64,000 nucleotides of DNA from Undibacterium hunanense (GCF_014284335.1 NZ_JACOGF010000009.1:1-64000); one strand, 5' to 3'; shown: positions 44,701 to 53,157, counted from the stretch's first letter. The notes: generated from the sequence alone by a model not told the origin. Numbers and translations are program-made.

Positions 44701-45180
44701 GTTGCGGACCTGGAGCCAGAAACCGTCAGCGACGAGCAGATTGAGGGTATCGCCCTGCATACTTTGATGGAACGTCTGACCAACCCTGGACAGCCCTGGC
44801 CGGTGGTTTTGCCGGCAGCAGAGACGATAGCCGCCTGGTTGCCCTGCGCGACCAGCGTCGCCCAGACCATACGGCAGCAGGCAGAACGTATTTTTGCGAA
44901 TGCACAGTTGCAGAAATTTTACGATAGGGCTGGATTCGAGTATGCACGCAATGAAATGGATGTTTTGGTAGACCAAAAATTGATGCGGTTGGACCGCGTG
45001 GTGGTTTTTTCTGATACGGTGTGGGTACTGGATTACAAACGTCAGTTATTGGCTTTAGAGGAAACTGTCTATCGCAACCAGTTACAGGCCTATGTGAATG
45101 CCTTAAAGCCGGTATTTTTCAATAAAAGTGTCCACGCCGCACTTATTTTGAGCGATGGCAGCATGCGAGAGCTGCTCTGA
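41779..45180 (+). CDS. AddA-like UvrD-family helicase/nuclease
   Basis: About 1133 residues. The start at 41779 is chosen because AAGGGAG lies seven bases upstream; the ATG at 41773 is too close to it. Helicase motifs: ACAGSGKT (Walker A), LAITFTRKAAQEMRERL (Ia), LLDEFQDTNPLQWD (II), VGDPKQSIYRFRRAEP (III), LTIHSAKGLEANIVV (V), LLYVAMTRARQ (VI). The C-terminal nuclease region contains VWVLDYKRQLL. It pairs with the AddB-like protein for break repair. The first 25 residues are a Thr-Ser-Ala repeat encoded by a 9-bp tandem array. Confidence 0.88.
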   Translation: MTDMTSATSATSATSATSATSSTSTIQTTHAYEIDGAAVSHAQFTAAACNPRHSVVVEACAGSGKTWLLVSRMLRLLLAGAEPAELLAITFTRKAAQEMRERLMSLLHELALADIAQVHQLLAERGVQEAEMPQLIPLARSLYEKVLSSPQSLSMDTFHSWFGRLLQLAPLASGVPHGFSLVEASGDIQREAYGQLMQMIAREEHIEIREALLFLYQEIGDFTAREMLEAFLDKRAEWWASNQASDAGDPLQWLQDLCGADAYRDARLSLWEDAGLYDRISKLALILGQGSKQNQGNAVKIEQGLSEGPSLPAFDMLCSGFFDSRGAARSHNTKVKALQASIDKHLGPDHVLAFEDECQAIVDALNSLQKRSAEKMVLQLNEALFKVGAAYLDCYQDLKSDQRVFDFADLEWQAYRLLSNDEYAAYLHSRLDSRYKHILLDEFQDTNPLQWDIVQAWLYAYGDDASRPTVFIVGDPKQSIYRFRRAEPRVFTAARTMLAQQGARVLRTNQTRRNAPAIVSMLNLSMRGNPLFAAQTTASEQTGDVWRLPLIGIDTASAEGTSPDAADAADADMVAVTKGRFPLRNSLTTPLEEAENLQRYEEGRQLAQTLLELRAQQGTDTFQWSEVMLLVKRRTHLSAYEKALREAGIPFVSSRRGGLLDALEVLDLIALLGFLMTPGDNRALAHVLKSPIMAASDADLMLIAQADGTTWWKRLQAWHGHAGHDNPRLQRACSLLQQWMEASRYLPVHDLLDRILHQGDVLQRYAQCVPAAQRSQVTGNIHSFTELALNLDGGRYPSLPKFIAALHALRRAGDSDAPDESAVDSAADALRILTIHSAKGLEANIVVMLDTNHSESLKDKIGVLCQWPLQAGETRHFSVFGKKDQRGAARDQLFLQEERQAMQENWNLLYVAMTRARQLLIISGVVSGKKQANPSWYGYLEGAELKTPGTGMQTSGSQTSAEFSLAVFNPPAMPVADLEPETVSDEQIEGIALHTLMERLTNPGQPWPVVLPAAETIAAWLPCATSVAQTIRQQAERIFANAQLQKFYDRAGFEYARNEMDVLVDQKLMRLDRVVVFSDTVWVLDYKRQLLALEETVYRNQLQAYVNALKPVFFNKSVHAALILSDGSMRELL
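41791..41835 (+). repeat. Five perfect 9-bp tandem repeats in the AddA-like gene
   Basis: Five copies of ACATCTGCC, then two degenerate copies to 41853, encode a Thr-Ser-Ala run near the N-terminus. The unit is a multiple of three, so copy-number change would keep the frame. Confidence 0.9.
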
Positions 45181-45235
45181 AGGAAAATTTACTCGTATAA
45201 TTAAAGGCTGAGTTCCAGATCCTTACTACCGAGAC

Positions 45236-45457
45236 ATGATGATTTCCGATTTCGAATTGCTTGCAGAAAAAGTAGCGCGGCTTGCCGAGCTGGCTCATGC
45301 CTTACGCAGCGAAAATGCGGGGCTGAGGAATGACGTGACGTCCCTGACGACGCAAAATGCAGACCTGCAACAACGCATGCATCAGGCACATGATCGTGTT
45401 GCTGCCTTGCTGGCCCAATTGCCAGCCGAGGTATTGAATGACAAGGAAGCAGCATGA
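45236..45457 (+). CDS. ZapB-like coiled-coil division protein (TIGR02449 type)
   Basis: A 73-residue, almost wholly helical coiled coil (residues 5-65, heptads of Leu, Val and Ala) with a short tail. A small protein directly upstream of zapA, with ATGA overlap, is the standard arrangement in betaproteobacteria, where it belongs to the ZapB/TIGR02449 group that helps organise the Z-ring. A second ATG one codon inside could be the real start. Confidence 0.75.
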   Translation: MMISDFELLAEKVARLAELAHALRSENAGLRNDVTSLTTQNADLQQRMHQAHDRVAALLAQLPAEVLNDKEAA

Positions 45458-45780
45458 GCGAAGCCAAACTGATACAGGTCGACGTCACCATCATGGGGCA
45501 AAGCTATAAGCTGAGTTGCAAGAATGGTGAAGACCGTGCCCTGCGTGAAGCCGCCGCCTATCTTGACGGCAAGATGTCGACCATACGCGATGCGGCCAAG
45601 GTCAAAGGCAATGACAGGATTGCTGTCATGGCTGCACTGAGCATGACGACCGAGCTGCTGGCAACCAAATCACCCGAGGGCCCGCTCTCTGGTATGTCAT
45701 TGGCAGAAGTCAAGCAAAAGATTAATGACATGCACGAGACCATGGATCATGCGCTGACCCCACAAGAAAAACTATTTTGA
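45454..45780 (+). CDS. zapA: Cell division protein ZapA
   Basis: A 108-residue ZapA. The N-terminal globular part has VDVTIMGQSYKLSCKNGE and the family motif LREAAAYLDGKM; the C-terminal helix mediates tetramerisation. It bundles FtsZ filaments. Its start overlaps the zapB-like stop. The 6S RNA gene follows, a conserved neighbourhood. Confidence 0.93.
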   Translation: MSEAKLIQVDVTIMGQSYKLSCKNGEDRALREAAAYLDGKMSTIRDAAKVKGNDRIAVMAALSMTTELLATKSPEGPLSGMSLAEVKQKINDMHETMDHALTPQEKLF

Positions 45781-45848
45781 TTGCATCCGCTATTATTTAA
45801 TTTAATCAAAATAGCTGGCAGAAAACTGCCATTTGGGGTTACACTTTA

Positions 45849-46024
45849 GATCCCTACCGTGTTCGCCAATGCCATATATTCCTTGAACCATTTATGTGCA
45901 TAGGCCGTGGAAATTGTTCGATTGGTGTGAGCGTCGCTAGTCCGATGAACCCGAAGTTGAACTGACTGTGGCCAACTTGAACCGCCAGGTTCAGGATGCC
46001 GGCATAGCGGCATCGGTGGGGACT
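45849..46024 (+). ncRNA. ssrS: 6S RNA
   Basis: About 175 nt directly after zapA. The closing stem is formed by TCCCTACCG near the 5' end and CGGTGGGGA near the 3' end, and a large, partly open internal region follows the 6S plan. It binds housekeeping RNA polymerase and mimics an open promoter. A terminator hairpin lies 10 bases downstream. Ends are approximate. Confidence 0.85.
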
Positions 46025-46033
46025 TATATCAGA

Positions 46034-46063
46034 ACGGCTGTCATTTAATGACAGCCGTTTTTC
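46034..46063 (+). terminator. 6S RNA terminator
   Basis: ACGGCTGTCAT (46034-46044) pairs with ATGACAGCCGT (46048-46058), followed by TTTTCTTT. Confidence 0.85.
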
Positions 46064-46335
46064 TTTGTCCGTCCATTTTTGCGTGGCATTTCGCATGACG
46101 GCATGTAATCGTATGACTTCTGTCACTTCCAGTATTCACGCAGCGCATGCACACGGAGCATATATAGTCATTGTGTTCTGATGTGAGGGGGAGGATGTTG
46201 TTCCGGATTTGGCGGGCAGGCGCAGGGGGATAGTCTGTAGAGTGTGCGGCTTATTTCTGTCCATCCTTGTGCCTTGAATGAAAAAACATTAAGAAATGTG
46301 CGACAATTTCCTTTTGATTTTTCAACTATTCTGCC
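46064..46335. other. Intergenic region after 6S RNA
   Basis: About 270 bases (over 300 counting from the 6S end) with no supported gene. It holds the promoter region of the EVE gene; no dyad or riboswitch was recognised. Confidence 0.5.
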
Positions 46336-46797
46336 ATGGCCTATTGGTTAATGAAGTCTGAGCCGGATGAGATCAGCATCGATGATGTGCTGGCGCTGCC
46401 CAGCATTCCCTGGTTTGGTGTGCGCAATTACCAGGCGCGCAATTTCATGCGCGACGGTATGCGTGTCGGTGATGGTGTGCTGTTCTACCATTCCAGTTGC
46501 CCGGAACCTGGTATAGCCGGTTTGGCTGAAGTGGCCAGCACGGCTTATCCGGATCACACCCAGTTTGAAAAAGACAGCAAATACTTTGACCCCAAGGCTA
46601 CGCAGGAAACCCCACGCTGGATGATGGTGGATGTCAAGGCCAAACGTAAAACCCGTTTGCTGAGCCTGGCTGAACTCAGGACTTATCCGCAACTGGAAAA
46701 CATGACGGTGCTGCAAAAAGGCAGCCGTTTGTCGATTACCCCGGTAACGGCGGATGAATGGCGTTTCATCCAGAAACTTTTGGAGAAAACGGTTTGA
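46336..46797 (+). CDS. EVE-domain protein
   Basis: A 153-residue EVE (PUA-like) protein. It starts MAYWLMKSEPDEISIDD and has WFGVRNYQARNFMRD, VGDGVLFYHSS and PGIAGLAEV, the conserved core of the family. EVE domains bind modified bases in DNA or RNA, and bacterial stand-alone forms are thought to act on modified nucleic acids. It is followed immediately by ybiB. Length is typical. Confidence 0.92.
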   Translation: MAYWLMKSEPDEISIDDVLALPSIPWFGVRNYQARNFMRDGMRVGDGVLFYHSSCPEPGIAGLAEVASTAYPDHTQFEKDSKYFDPKATQETPRWMMVDVKAKRKTRLLSLAELRTYPQLENMTVLQKGSRLSITPVTADEWRFIQKLLEKTV

Positions 46798-47804
46798 AGT
46801 TCTTGCCATTTAACGCTACCAGCGCCACAGACCTGACAGGCGTGACCGCGCCCCTGGCTGCCGCCAAATTCATCAAAGAGATCGGGCGCGGCAAGGATGG
46901 TGCACGTAGCATGACGCAGGCCGATGCCGCCACCTTATATACCGCCATGCTGGCAGGCAGGGTTTCTGACCTGGAAATGGGGGGAATCTTGCTGGCCATG
47001 CGCATCAAGGGCGAATCGATAGAAGAAATTGCAGGTTTTTTGCAGGCAGCGCAGCCATATATGTTGCCCATGCAGGCACCGGCAGGCAGCGCTTATGCGC
47101 CGGTCATCATTCCTACGTATAACGGCGCACGCAAAAAAGCCAATTTGACGCCTTTGCTGGCCTTGCTGCTGGCAAAACGTGGCGTGCCGGTACTGGTGCA
47201 CGGAGTGCGTACCGACACGGATCGTGTCGCCACGGCTGAAATATTCCAGGCTCTGGGTTTGCCGCTGGTAACGACCGCAGAACAGGCGCTGGAGCAGATG
47301 CAGCAACTGCAGCCTGCCTTCATGCCGGTTGATGTCTTGTCGCCTGCCATGGCCCATTTGCTGAGCTTGCGGCGTATTCTGGGGGTGCGCAATTCCACCC
47401 ACACGCTGGTGAAGATCTTGCAGCCTTTTGCTGTGCCGGCCCTGCGCCTGAGTTCCTACACGCATCCAGAATATCTGATCATGCTGAAAGACTATTTTTC
47501 AGGCTGTGCACCGGTTGAAGCCGGTGATGTCTTTTTGATGCGTGGTACCGAAGGCGAAACAGTAGCCAGCACCGGACGTGCGCAACAGATAGACTGGTTC
47601 CATCAGCGGCAACTGAAGACTCTGGTGCCCGTGCAACAAGAACCCCTGGCGGAGGTGCCACAGGTGCCCGAAAGCATTGAGGCAGCTACCACCGCGGCCT
47701 GGATACGGGCCGTGCTGGCAGGTGAAATTGCCGTGCCAGAGAATATCGCTGCCCAGGTCGAGCATTGCGTTACGGTGGCGCAATCATTGCAAGAACAGAC
47801 GTAA
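46794..47804 (+). CDS. ybiB: YbiB-family protein (TrpD2-like DNA-binding)
   Basis: About 336 residues. The TTG at 46794 is preferred over the ATG at 46758 because it has a GGAG site at proper spacing and overlaps the EVE stop by two bases, while the earlier start lies 40 bases inside the upstream gene. The fold is glycosyltransferase family 3 (anthranilate phosphoribosyltransferase-like): AAAKFIKEIGRGKDG, GRVSDLEMGGILLAMRIKG, VPVLVHGVRTD. YbiB homologues bind nucleic acid and lack the transferase activity. Confidence 0.85.
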   Translation: MKFLPFNATSATDLTGVTAPLAAAKFIKEIGRGKDGARSMTQADAATLYTAMLAGRVSDLEMGGILLAMRIKGESIEEIAGFLQAAQPYMLPMQAPAGSAYAPVIIPTYNGARKKANLTPLLALLLAKRGVPVLVHGVRTDTDRVATAEIFQALGLPLVTTAEQALEQMQQLQPAFMPVDVLSPAMAHLLSLRRILGVRNSTHTLVKILQPFAVPALRLSSYTHPEYLIMLKDYFSGCAPVEAGDVFLMRGTEGETVASTGRAQQIDWFHQRQLKTLVPVQQEPLAEVPQVPESIEAATTAAWIRAVLAGEIAVPENIAAQVEHCVTVAQSLQEQT

Positions 47805-47841
47805 TACCCGACTTAAAACCTGACTTAAAACCCGACACATC

Positions 47842-48378
47842 ATGGAACTGGATTTGGCCGATACCAACATCAACCTCATCAGGGATGACCCGCGTCTGAA
47901 AACAGTCCTGCGTTTTCTGGATCGGATCGGTGTCAAGGTCATAGAGCGCGAGTTATTGCACACCACATTTTTGCCTGGCCTTGATCTTGGCCCAGGCTGT
48001 ATTTATGTCGACTATGGCCGGCTGAAATATCCCGGTGACATGGTGCATGAAGCGGGACATCTGGCGGTGACACCCTCATCCCAGCGTGCCTTGATCGGCA
48101 GTGCAGAGCAGGATAAGGACTGGCCACCGCAGGGAGAAGAAATTGCCGCCATATTGTGGTCGTTTGCCGCTGCGCGCGAACTGGATTTGCCGCTGGATTT
48201 TGTGTTTCACGGCGACGGATATAAAGATGATTCAGCCTGGTTGATCGAGACCTTCGAAGCGGGGACATATATTGGTTTGCCGTTTTTGGAATGGGCGGGA
48301 TTGAGTCTGGGAGCGGTGCGGGCGGAGAAGGAGGGGAAGGAGGCTTTTCCGGCCATGATAAGGTGGATGAGGGAGTGA
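47842..48378 (+). CDS. Conserved hypothetical protein with HExxH motif
   Basis: A 178-residue protein. PGDMVHEAGHLAVTP (about residue 68) contains HEAGH, a zincin-type zinc motif, as in small metallopeptidases of the IrrE/COG2856 type, but no other diagnostic domain is seen. The N-terminal part is compact, and the region FVFHGDGYKDDSAWL is conserved-looking. It begins 37 bases after ybiB and is probably in the same unit. Peptidase activity is inferred from the motif alone. Confidence 0.7.
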   Translation: MELDLADTNINLIRDDPRLKTVLRFLDRIGVKVIERELLHTTFLPGLDLGPGCIYVDYGRLKYPGDMVHEAGHLAVTPSSQRALIGSAEQDKDWPPQGEEIAAILWSFAAARELDLPLDFVFHGDGYKDDSAWLIETFEAGTYIGLPFLEWAGLSLGAVRAEKEGKEAFPAMIRWMRE

Positions 48379-48452
48379 GTTGTTGAAGGCAATACTCAAC
48401 TAAACTCAAGCAAATTCAACTCAACTTAACTAAATGACTGATGTACAGACAT

Positions 48453-48487
48453 AAAAAAACGCCGGAATAATCCGGCGTTTTTTTATG
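48453..48487. terminator. Bidirectional terminator
   Basis: AAAAACGCCGGA pairs with TCCGGCGTTTTT around ATAA, with A- and T-tracts on both sides. It separates the HExxH gene from the convergent TonB-dependent receptor. Confidence 0.9.
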
Positions 48488-48499
48488 CTTAACAGACTA

Positions 48500-50770
48500 T
48501 CAGAAGTTGGCCTTGAATTGCACGCCGTAGCTGCGTGGTTCGTTCAGGATACCTGTGAGGTTGTTGAAATCAATGGCGGCGACGACCTGTTGCTTGTTGG
48601 TGATGTTGCGACCGTAAGCTGCCAGTTCATACTTGCCATCTGCCCACATATAGCCCACGCGTACGCCGCCTTCCAGCAGGGACTTGGCGCGGTATTCCTT
48701 GGCTTCATACAGGAACATGTTGTAGCTGTCCTTGTAAGACCAGTCGGTGTTGGCGTACAGCGTGCCTTCGCCGATCTGTGTGGAATAACGCAGTGAGAAG
48801 TTACCTACCCACTTCGGTGCGCGTGGCAGGGGATTGCCACCGATCAGTACCGTGCCTTTGACCGGGCCGGCAGGATTGGTGACTGTACAGCCGTTACCGC
48901 ATGGGGCGACGAACAGTTTGTCGTCCTTGATTTCAGTATCGTTGTAGCTGATGCCGACGGTAGTTTTCCAGTTGCGGCTCAGGTTGGCCTGCAAATCCAT
49001 TTCAAAGCCCTGACCGACGGCTTTGTCCGCATTCACCAGTTTATTCTGGTTCACGCCGCCGCTACCTGCGGTCAATTGCAGGTCCTTAGCTGTGTACTGG
49101 AATACCGTAGCGCTGACACGTGCTGTGTTATCCAGGATGTCTTTCTTGATACCGGCTTCGAAAGACAGGGTTTTTTCAGAGTTGGCTACAGAGATGCTGT
49201 CACCAAACAGAACTCGGCCCTGGATACTTGGGGCGCGATAGCCGGTGGCGATACGCGCAAAGACGGACGTTGCCTTGTCCAGCGTGTAATTGGCACCCAA
49301 ATCCCAGCTGATGTTGGTGGCAGATGGATTAGCTCTGAGTACTGGCGTGCCTGGTGTGCCGAATGCAGTGCCAGGTGTCCAGGTGCGTTGCGCATCAAAG
49401 TCTTTTTTGTCACTGGTATAACGCAAGCCGCCGCGCAGTTTGAACTGTTCAGTCACTGCATAGTTGACAGTGCCGAAGGCTGCCCAGGATTTGGCATTCT
49501 GATGTTGTACTGCATAACCATCTTGTGGATTGCCTGGTGCCAGGGAATTGTAGTCAAAACTGTCTACCTGCAGTTCTTCGCTGAAATAATACAGACCACC
49601 TATCCATTGCAATGGGTCTTTTGTATTCGATTCAACGCGGAATTCTTGCGTGATCTGTTTCAGACTAGGCAAGCCATCGGCTGTTTCTGACGGGAAGGGG
49701 ATAAAGCCCGGGCCCATGCTGGATGCGAAGGAGGCACCATAGCCACCGTCAACGTCAGCGCGGCTGTAGAACTTCGCTTTGTCATAAGCTGTGATGGAAT
49801 GCAGGCTGATGCCTGGCAAATCCCAGCGCAGACGCAGGCTGCCGCCGGACGATTTCAAGGTTTGGGTGTTCAGACCGTCAGTCGGGTAGCTGCCATAGTC
49901 AAAGCCGGGCACCAGTTCATTCGTACCCTTTTGTATGATGTTGGCGCGGAACAGGGTGGCATTGCCGGACATGTCGCGGCCATGCAGATTGATCAGGGCG
50001 CTGAAGTCACCATTTTTGTACGCGAATTGCAGGCGTGCTGCATTGTCGCGATAACCTTCGAGGTTTTTCTCGCCAGTGGAGCGTGGATTGGTGACGCGGT
50101 CATCACGGGTCTGTGACTGACCAGAGAAGCGCATTGCCCAGTCTGGACTCAAGGGAACGTTGACGGCACCTTCCAGATTGATGGCCTTGTAATTACCAAA
50201 ACCGACGTTGGCATAACCTTCAAAGCGGCGAGTTGGCTTGGCAGAGTCAAACTTCAATACACCGGCAGGGGAGTTACGGCCAAACAGCGTACCTTGTGGG
50301 CCACGCAGAATTTCAACCTGATCCACGTCAAATACCGGGAAGCCTTTCAGCATCGGGCTTTCCTGTACGACGTCATCATAGACCAAGCCTACTGGCTGGG
50401 ATGCATTCAAATCGAAATCGGTGTTACCCAGGCCGCGGATATAGAAACGCGGGAAAGTACGACCAAAGTCGGATTCCACATTCAGGCTGGGTACGCGGGC
50501 TGCAAGGAAGCGAATATCCTGGCCGCTGGCATTGTAGGTATCCAGTGCTTCGCCCTTGATGGCGGAAATGGACATCGGGACTTCCTTGATGTTTTCTGCG
50601 CGGCGGTTAGCAGTAACGATCACTGTTTCCAGTTGTGTACCGTCATTTTTGGCTTCAGGCTTGGCGTCCTGGGCCCAGGCAGCTTGCATGGGGAAGGCGG
50701 CAGCAACGGCCAGGGCAACGGCGCTCAGCCCGACTCCCTTGTGTAGTTGCTGAGAAATAGTTTTGCGCAT
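48500..50770 (-). CDS. TonB-dependent outer membrane receptor
   Basis: A 756-residue receptor with a signal peptide (1-33, ending AWAQ). A TonB-box-like TQLETVIVTANRR (about residue 45) and a plug with RFYIRGLGNTDFDLN and VEILRGPQGTLFGRNSPAG follow, then a beta-barrel ending in an aromatic residue (QFKANF). It imports a scarce nutrient such as an iron chelate, vitamin or sugar; none is indicated. It stands alone, but its upstream region is packed with symmetric sequences, so control by a substrate-linked regulator is likely. Confidence 0.92.
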   Translation of the reverse strand: MRKTISQQLHKGVGLSAVALAVAAAFPMQAAWAQDAKPEAKNDGTQLETVIVTANRRAENIKEVPMSISAIKGEALDTYNASGQDIRFLAARVPSLNVESDFGRTFPRFYIRGLGNTDFDLNASQPVGLVYDDVVQESPMLKGFPVFDVDQVEILRGPQGTLFGRNSPAGVLKFDSAKPTRRFEGYANVGFGNYKAINLEGAVNVPLSPDWAMRFSGQSQTRDDRVTNPRSTGEKNLEGYRDNAARLQFAYKNGDFSALINLHGRDMSGNATLFRANIIQKGTNELVPGFDYGSYPTDGLNTQTLKSSGGSLRLRWDLPGISLHSITAYDKAKFYSRADVDGGYGASFASSMGPGFIPFPSETADGLPSLKQITQEFRVESNTKDPLQWIGGLYYFSEELQVDSFDYNSLAPGNPQDGYAVQHQNAKSWAAFGTVNYAVTEQFKLRGGLRYTSDKKDFDAQRTWTPGTAFGTPGTPVLRANPSATNISWDLGANYTLDKATSVFARIATGYRAPSIQGRVLFGDSISVANSEKTLSFEAGIKKDILDNTARVSATVFQYTAKDLQLTAGSGGVNQNKLVNADKAVGQGFEMDLQANLSRNWKTTVGISYNDTEIKDDKLFVAPCGNGCTVTNPAGPVKGTVLIGGNPLPRAPKWVGNFSLRYSTQIGEGTLYANTDWSYKDSYNMFLYEAKEYRAKSLLEGGVRVGYMWADGKYELAAYGRNITNKQQVVAAIDFNNLTGILNEPRSYGVQFKANF

Positions 50771-50811
50771 AGGTATGTTCCCAAAATGATGTTAATCGAG
50801 GGTGTTCTGGC

Positions 50812-50829
50812 ATGGTGCATATGCACCAT
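50812..50829. promoter_or_regulatory. Perfect 18-bp palindrome before the TonB receptor
   Basis: ATGGTGCAT and ATGCACCAT abut with no spacer, 42 bases before the receptor start. This is a likely operator or leader structure. Confidence 0.55.
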
Positions 50830-50878
50830 CCCTGAAATGGGGCGTGGTGAAATAAAATTTCGCTACAAGAACCATCGC

Positions 50879-50902
50879 AATCGTTTGCGTAATCGTTTGC
50901 GT
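50879..50902. repeat. Two 12-bp direct repeats
   Basis: AATCGTTTGCGT occurs twice in tandem. Read on the minus strand it contains ACGCAAACGATT, which resembles half-sites of LacI-family operators. Confidence 0.5.
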
Positions 50903-50946
50903 GGCTGCGTTGTTGTTATCTCTCTTGGCCAGAAACAAGTCAAGAA

Positions 50947-50968
50947 TTACTTATTTGATTATAAGTAA
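50947..50968. promoter_or_regulatory. 8-bp dyad upstream of the TonB receptor
   Basis: TTACTTAT-N6-ATAAGTAA is a perfect inverted repeat about 180 bases from the receptor start, possibly overlapping its promoter. Confidence 0.5.
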
Positions 50969-51024
50969 ATGCGCTTTTTGGAAGAAATATGTTGTGTATT
51001 TCAAACAGGGATGCGCTTGATTTG

Positions 51025-51049
51025 ACGCAAAACTGATTTGCGTTTTTTT
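51025..51049 (+). terminator. Orphan terminator-like hairpin
   Basis: ACGCAAA pairs with TTTGCGT across a five-base loop and is followed by six T. No plus-strand gene lies upstream, so it might end a small RNA. Confidence 0.45.
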
Positions 51050-51404
51050 GGTGCGTCAGGCAAGTGATTTGGTGCGTCTGATTTAATCGATACGTGAAAC
51101 GACGGCACAGTTTTCAAATCAATTATGACATTGGAAAAATGAGCAGCATTTGTGTATCAAGATGTTACAGCAATGGGTCCTGTTTTCTGATGCATGCAAA
51201 GGATGGCTGCTGTAAAAATCAGGCAAGGGGTTTGCCTGCCAAGTAGCTTGATCAGTAGCTCTATAACCCGCTCTATAACCCGCTCAATGAGCTTGATTCG
51301 TACACAGGAATTATTCCGGATTGGAATGCAAGGATTCCTGTTTGCGGACGAGCCTGCATGCCCTGCGCTACAATCTCGCCTGAATTTTGTGAAAGTAAAA
51401 AGCC

Positions 51405-52601
51405 ATGAGCAAACAGTTTGATCTTGCCGTTATCGGCGCCGGTGCTGCCGGTTTGATGTGTGCAGCAGTCGCCGGTCAGCGTGGCAAGCGCGTGGTGTTG
51501 ATAGACCACGCAGATCGCCTGGCAGAAAAAATCCGTATCTCTGGTGGGGGACGCTGCAATTTCACTAACCTGCATGCGACGCCGGCTAATTTTTTGTCAG
51601 AGAATCCACATTTTTGTAAAAGTGCACTCTCGCGTTATACCCCGCAAGACTTCCTGACGCTGATGAAGCGCCATCACATTGCCTGGCATGAAAAACACAA
51701 GGGCCAGTTGTTTTGTGATGACAGTGCAGAAGATGTCATACGCATGTTGAAAACTGAATGTGACGCCGGTAAAGTGGAATGGCGCATGGGCTGCAAGGTG
51801 GACGATGTACAGCAGGATGGTCAGGGATTTATCTTGCATACTGGTGCCGGTGAAGTGAAGGCAGGGCAGGTGGTGATTGCTACTGGCGGTTTATCCATAC
51901 CGAAGATAGGTGCAACTGATTTTGCCCATAAAATTGCGCGTCAGTTTGGCTTGAAAATCATAGAGACGCGCCCGGCGCTGGTGCCATTGACTTTTGACGC
52001 CACGGCATGGGAGCCATTTGTGCCCTTGTCCGGTATTTCGCTGGAGGTGGATATAGAAACCGGTGAGAAAAAAGCACGTACCGTATTCAGGGAAGATTTA
52101 TTGTTTACCCACCGTGGCCTGTCTGGTCCGGCGGTCTTGCAGATATCCAGCTTCTGGGAATCTGGCAAAGCCTTGCGCATTAATCTTTTGCCCGAAATCG
52201 ATGTGGCGCAGGACCTGGTGGAAAACAAGACCACGATCAAGAAAAATCTGGCCAATCATTTATCGCAATACCTGCCGGCCCGGCTGGTGGATGGCTTGCT
52301 GCTGGCGCACGGTTTTGCCGGTGACGCAAAGGTGGCCGATATGCCTGACAAGCGCCTGCGCCTGATAGGTGAAAAACTGAATCGCTGGGAACTGGTGCCG
52401 AATGGCTCCGAAGGATATCGCAAGGCCGAGGTGACGCGAGGTGGTGTTGATACCCGTGAATTGTCACAGCAAAGCATGATGAGCAATAAAGTGCCTGGCC
52501 TGTATTTTATAGGTGAGGCGGTGGATGTGACTGGCTGGCTGGGTGGATATAATTTCCAGTGGGCCTGGGCATCGGGCACTGCCGCTGGCCTGTCGGTGTA
52601 A
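51405..52601 (+). CDS. NAD(P)/FAD-dependent oxidoreductase of the YhiN/BaiN (HI0933) family
   Basis: A 398-residue flavoprotein. An FAD fold FDLAVIGAGAAGLMCA (residues 5-20) and ISGGGRCNFTN (about residue 45) are the family hallmarks. A second GVDTRELSQQSMMS motif and the terminal FAD-contacting segment GEAVDVTGWLGGYNFQWAW follow. Family members are uncharacterised or act as aminoacetone or bile-acid-type oxidoreductases, so the substrate here is unknown. It stands alone upstream of rpsU. Confidence 0.9.
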   Translation: MSKQFDLAVIGAGAAGLMCAAVAGQRGKRVVLIDHADRLAEKIRISGGGRCNFTNLHATPANFLSENPHFCKSALSRYTPQDFLTLMKRHHIAWHEKHKGQLFCDDSAEDVIRMLKTECDAGKVEWRMGCKVDDVQQDGQGFILHTGAGEVKAGQVVIATGGLSIPKIGATDFAHKIARQFGLKIIETRPALVPLTFDATAWEPFVPLSGISLEVDIETGEKKARTVFREDLLFTHRGLSGPAVLQISSFWESGKALRINLLPEIDVAQDLVENKTTIKKNLANHLSQYLPARLVDGLLLAHGFAGDAKVADMPDKRLRLIGEKLNRWELVPNGSEGYRKAEVTRGGVDTRELSQQSMMSNKVPGLYFIGEAVDVTGWLGGYNFQWAWASGTAAGLSV

Positions 52602-52622
52602 TGTAGCCTGGACGTTGTGTTT

Positions 52623-52651
52623 TTGCATAAGACCTTGATTTGCTTTATACT
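52623..52651 (+). promoter_or_regulatory. Probable rpsU promoter
   Basis: TTGCAT (52623-52628), a 17-bp spacer, and TATACT (52646-52651). The 230-base leader to rpsU contains no other supported gene. Confidence 0.6.
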
Positions 52652-52880
52652 GTAGGGAGTATAAATTTCAGGCTATTGTTGCAGGAGGGGAAACGGTTAA
52701 GTATTTGCCTATACTCCCATAAATCAAAGAAGAACAGGGATGTTGATCTGACGTTGCGCAGGCTTTTATTACCGGCCCCTGCAAGTATTTGCGCAAGATT
52801 TAATCAAGCTTCTTCCATTAATCTAATTTTCCTGTTAATATCTCGGTCTTCCTATAAATCTTTCCATGGTTTGAACTTAC

Positions 52881-53093
52881 ATGACCACAATTCGCCTTAA
52901 AGAAAACGAGCCGTTCGAAGTCGCCATGCGCCGCTTCAAGCGCACTATCGAAAAGACCGGTCTGTTGACCGAATTGCGCGCTCGCGAGTTCTACGAGAAG
53001 CCAACAGCGGAACGCAAGCGTAAGCTGGCTGCTGCTGTTAAGCGTCACTACAAACGTATTCGTAGTCAGCAATTGCCTAAGAAGATGTACTAA
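52881..53093 (+). CDS. rpsU: Ribosomal protein bS21
   Basis: A 70-residue S21 with [20 protein letters not shown] at the start and a strongly basic remainder. First gene of the macromolecular-synthesis block; a terminator follows, as in Escherichia coli, letting rpsU be expressed above dnaG and rpoD. No strong ribosome site is visible before the ATG. Confidence 0.97.
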   Translation: MTTIRLKENEPFEVAMRRFKRTIEKTGLLTELRAREFYEKPTAERKRKLAAAVKRHYKRIRSQQLPKKMY

Positions 53094-53157
53094 TCCTGTT
53101 GTTGTGTTCGGCGGTTGGTTTGCCGGGTACATCGCGGTTATCTGCTTAGGTTTGCAT

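Larger units (their letters stand above)
50771..51404. other. Control region between the TonB receptor and the flavoprotein
   Basis: About 630 bases without a supported gene. It contains an 18-bp palindrome (50812-50829), two 12-bp direct repeats (50879-50902), an 8-bp dyad (50947-50968) and a terminator-like hairpin (51025-51049), all described separately. Confidence 0.6.
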
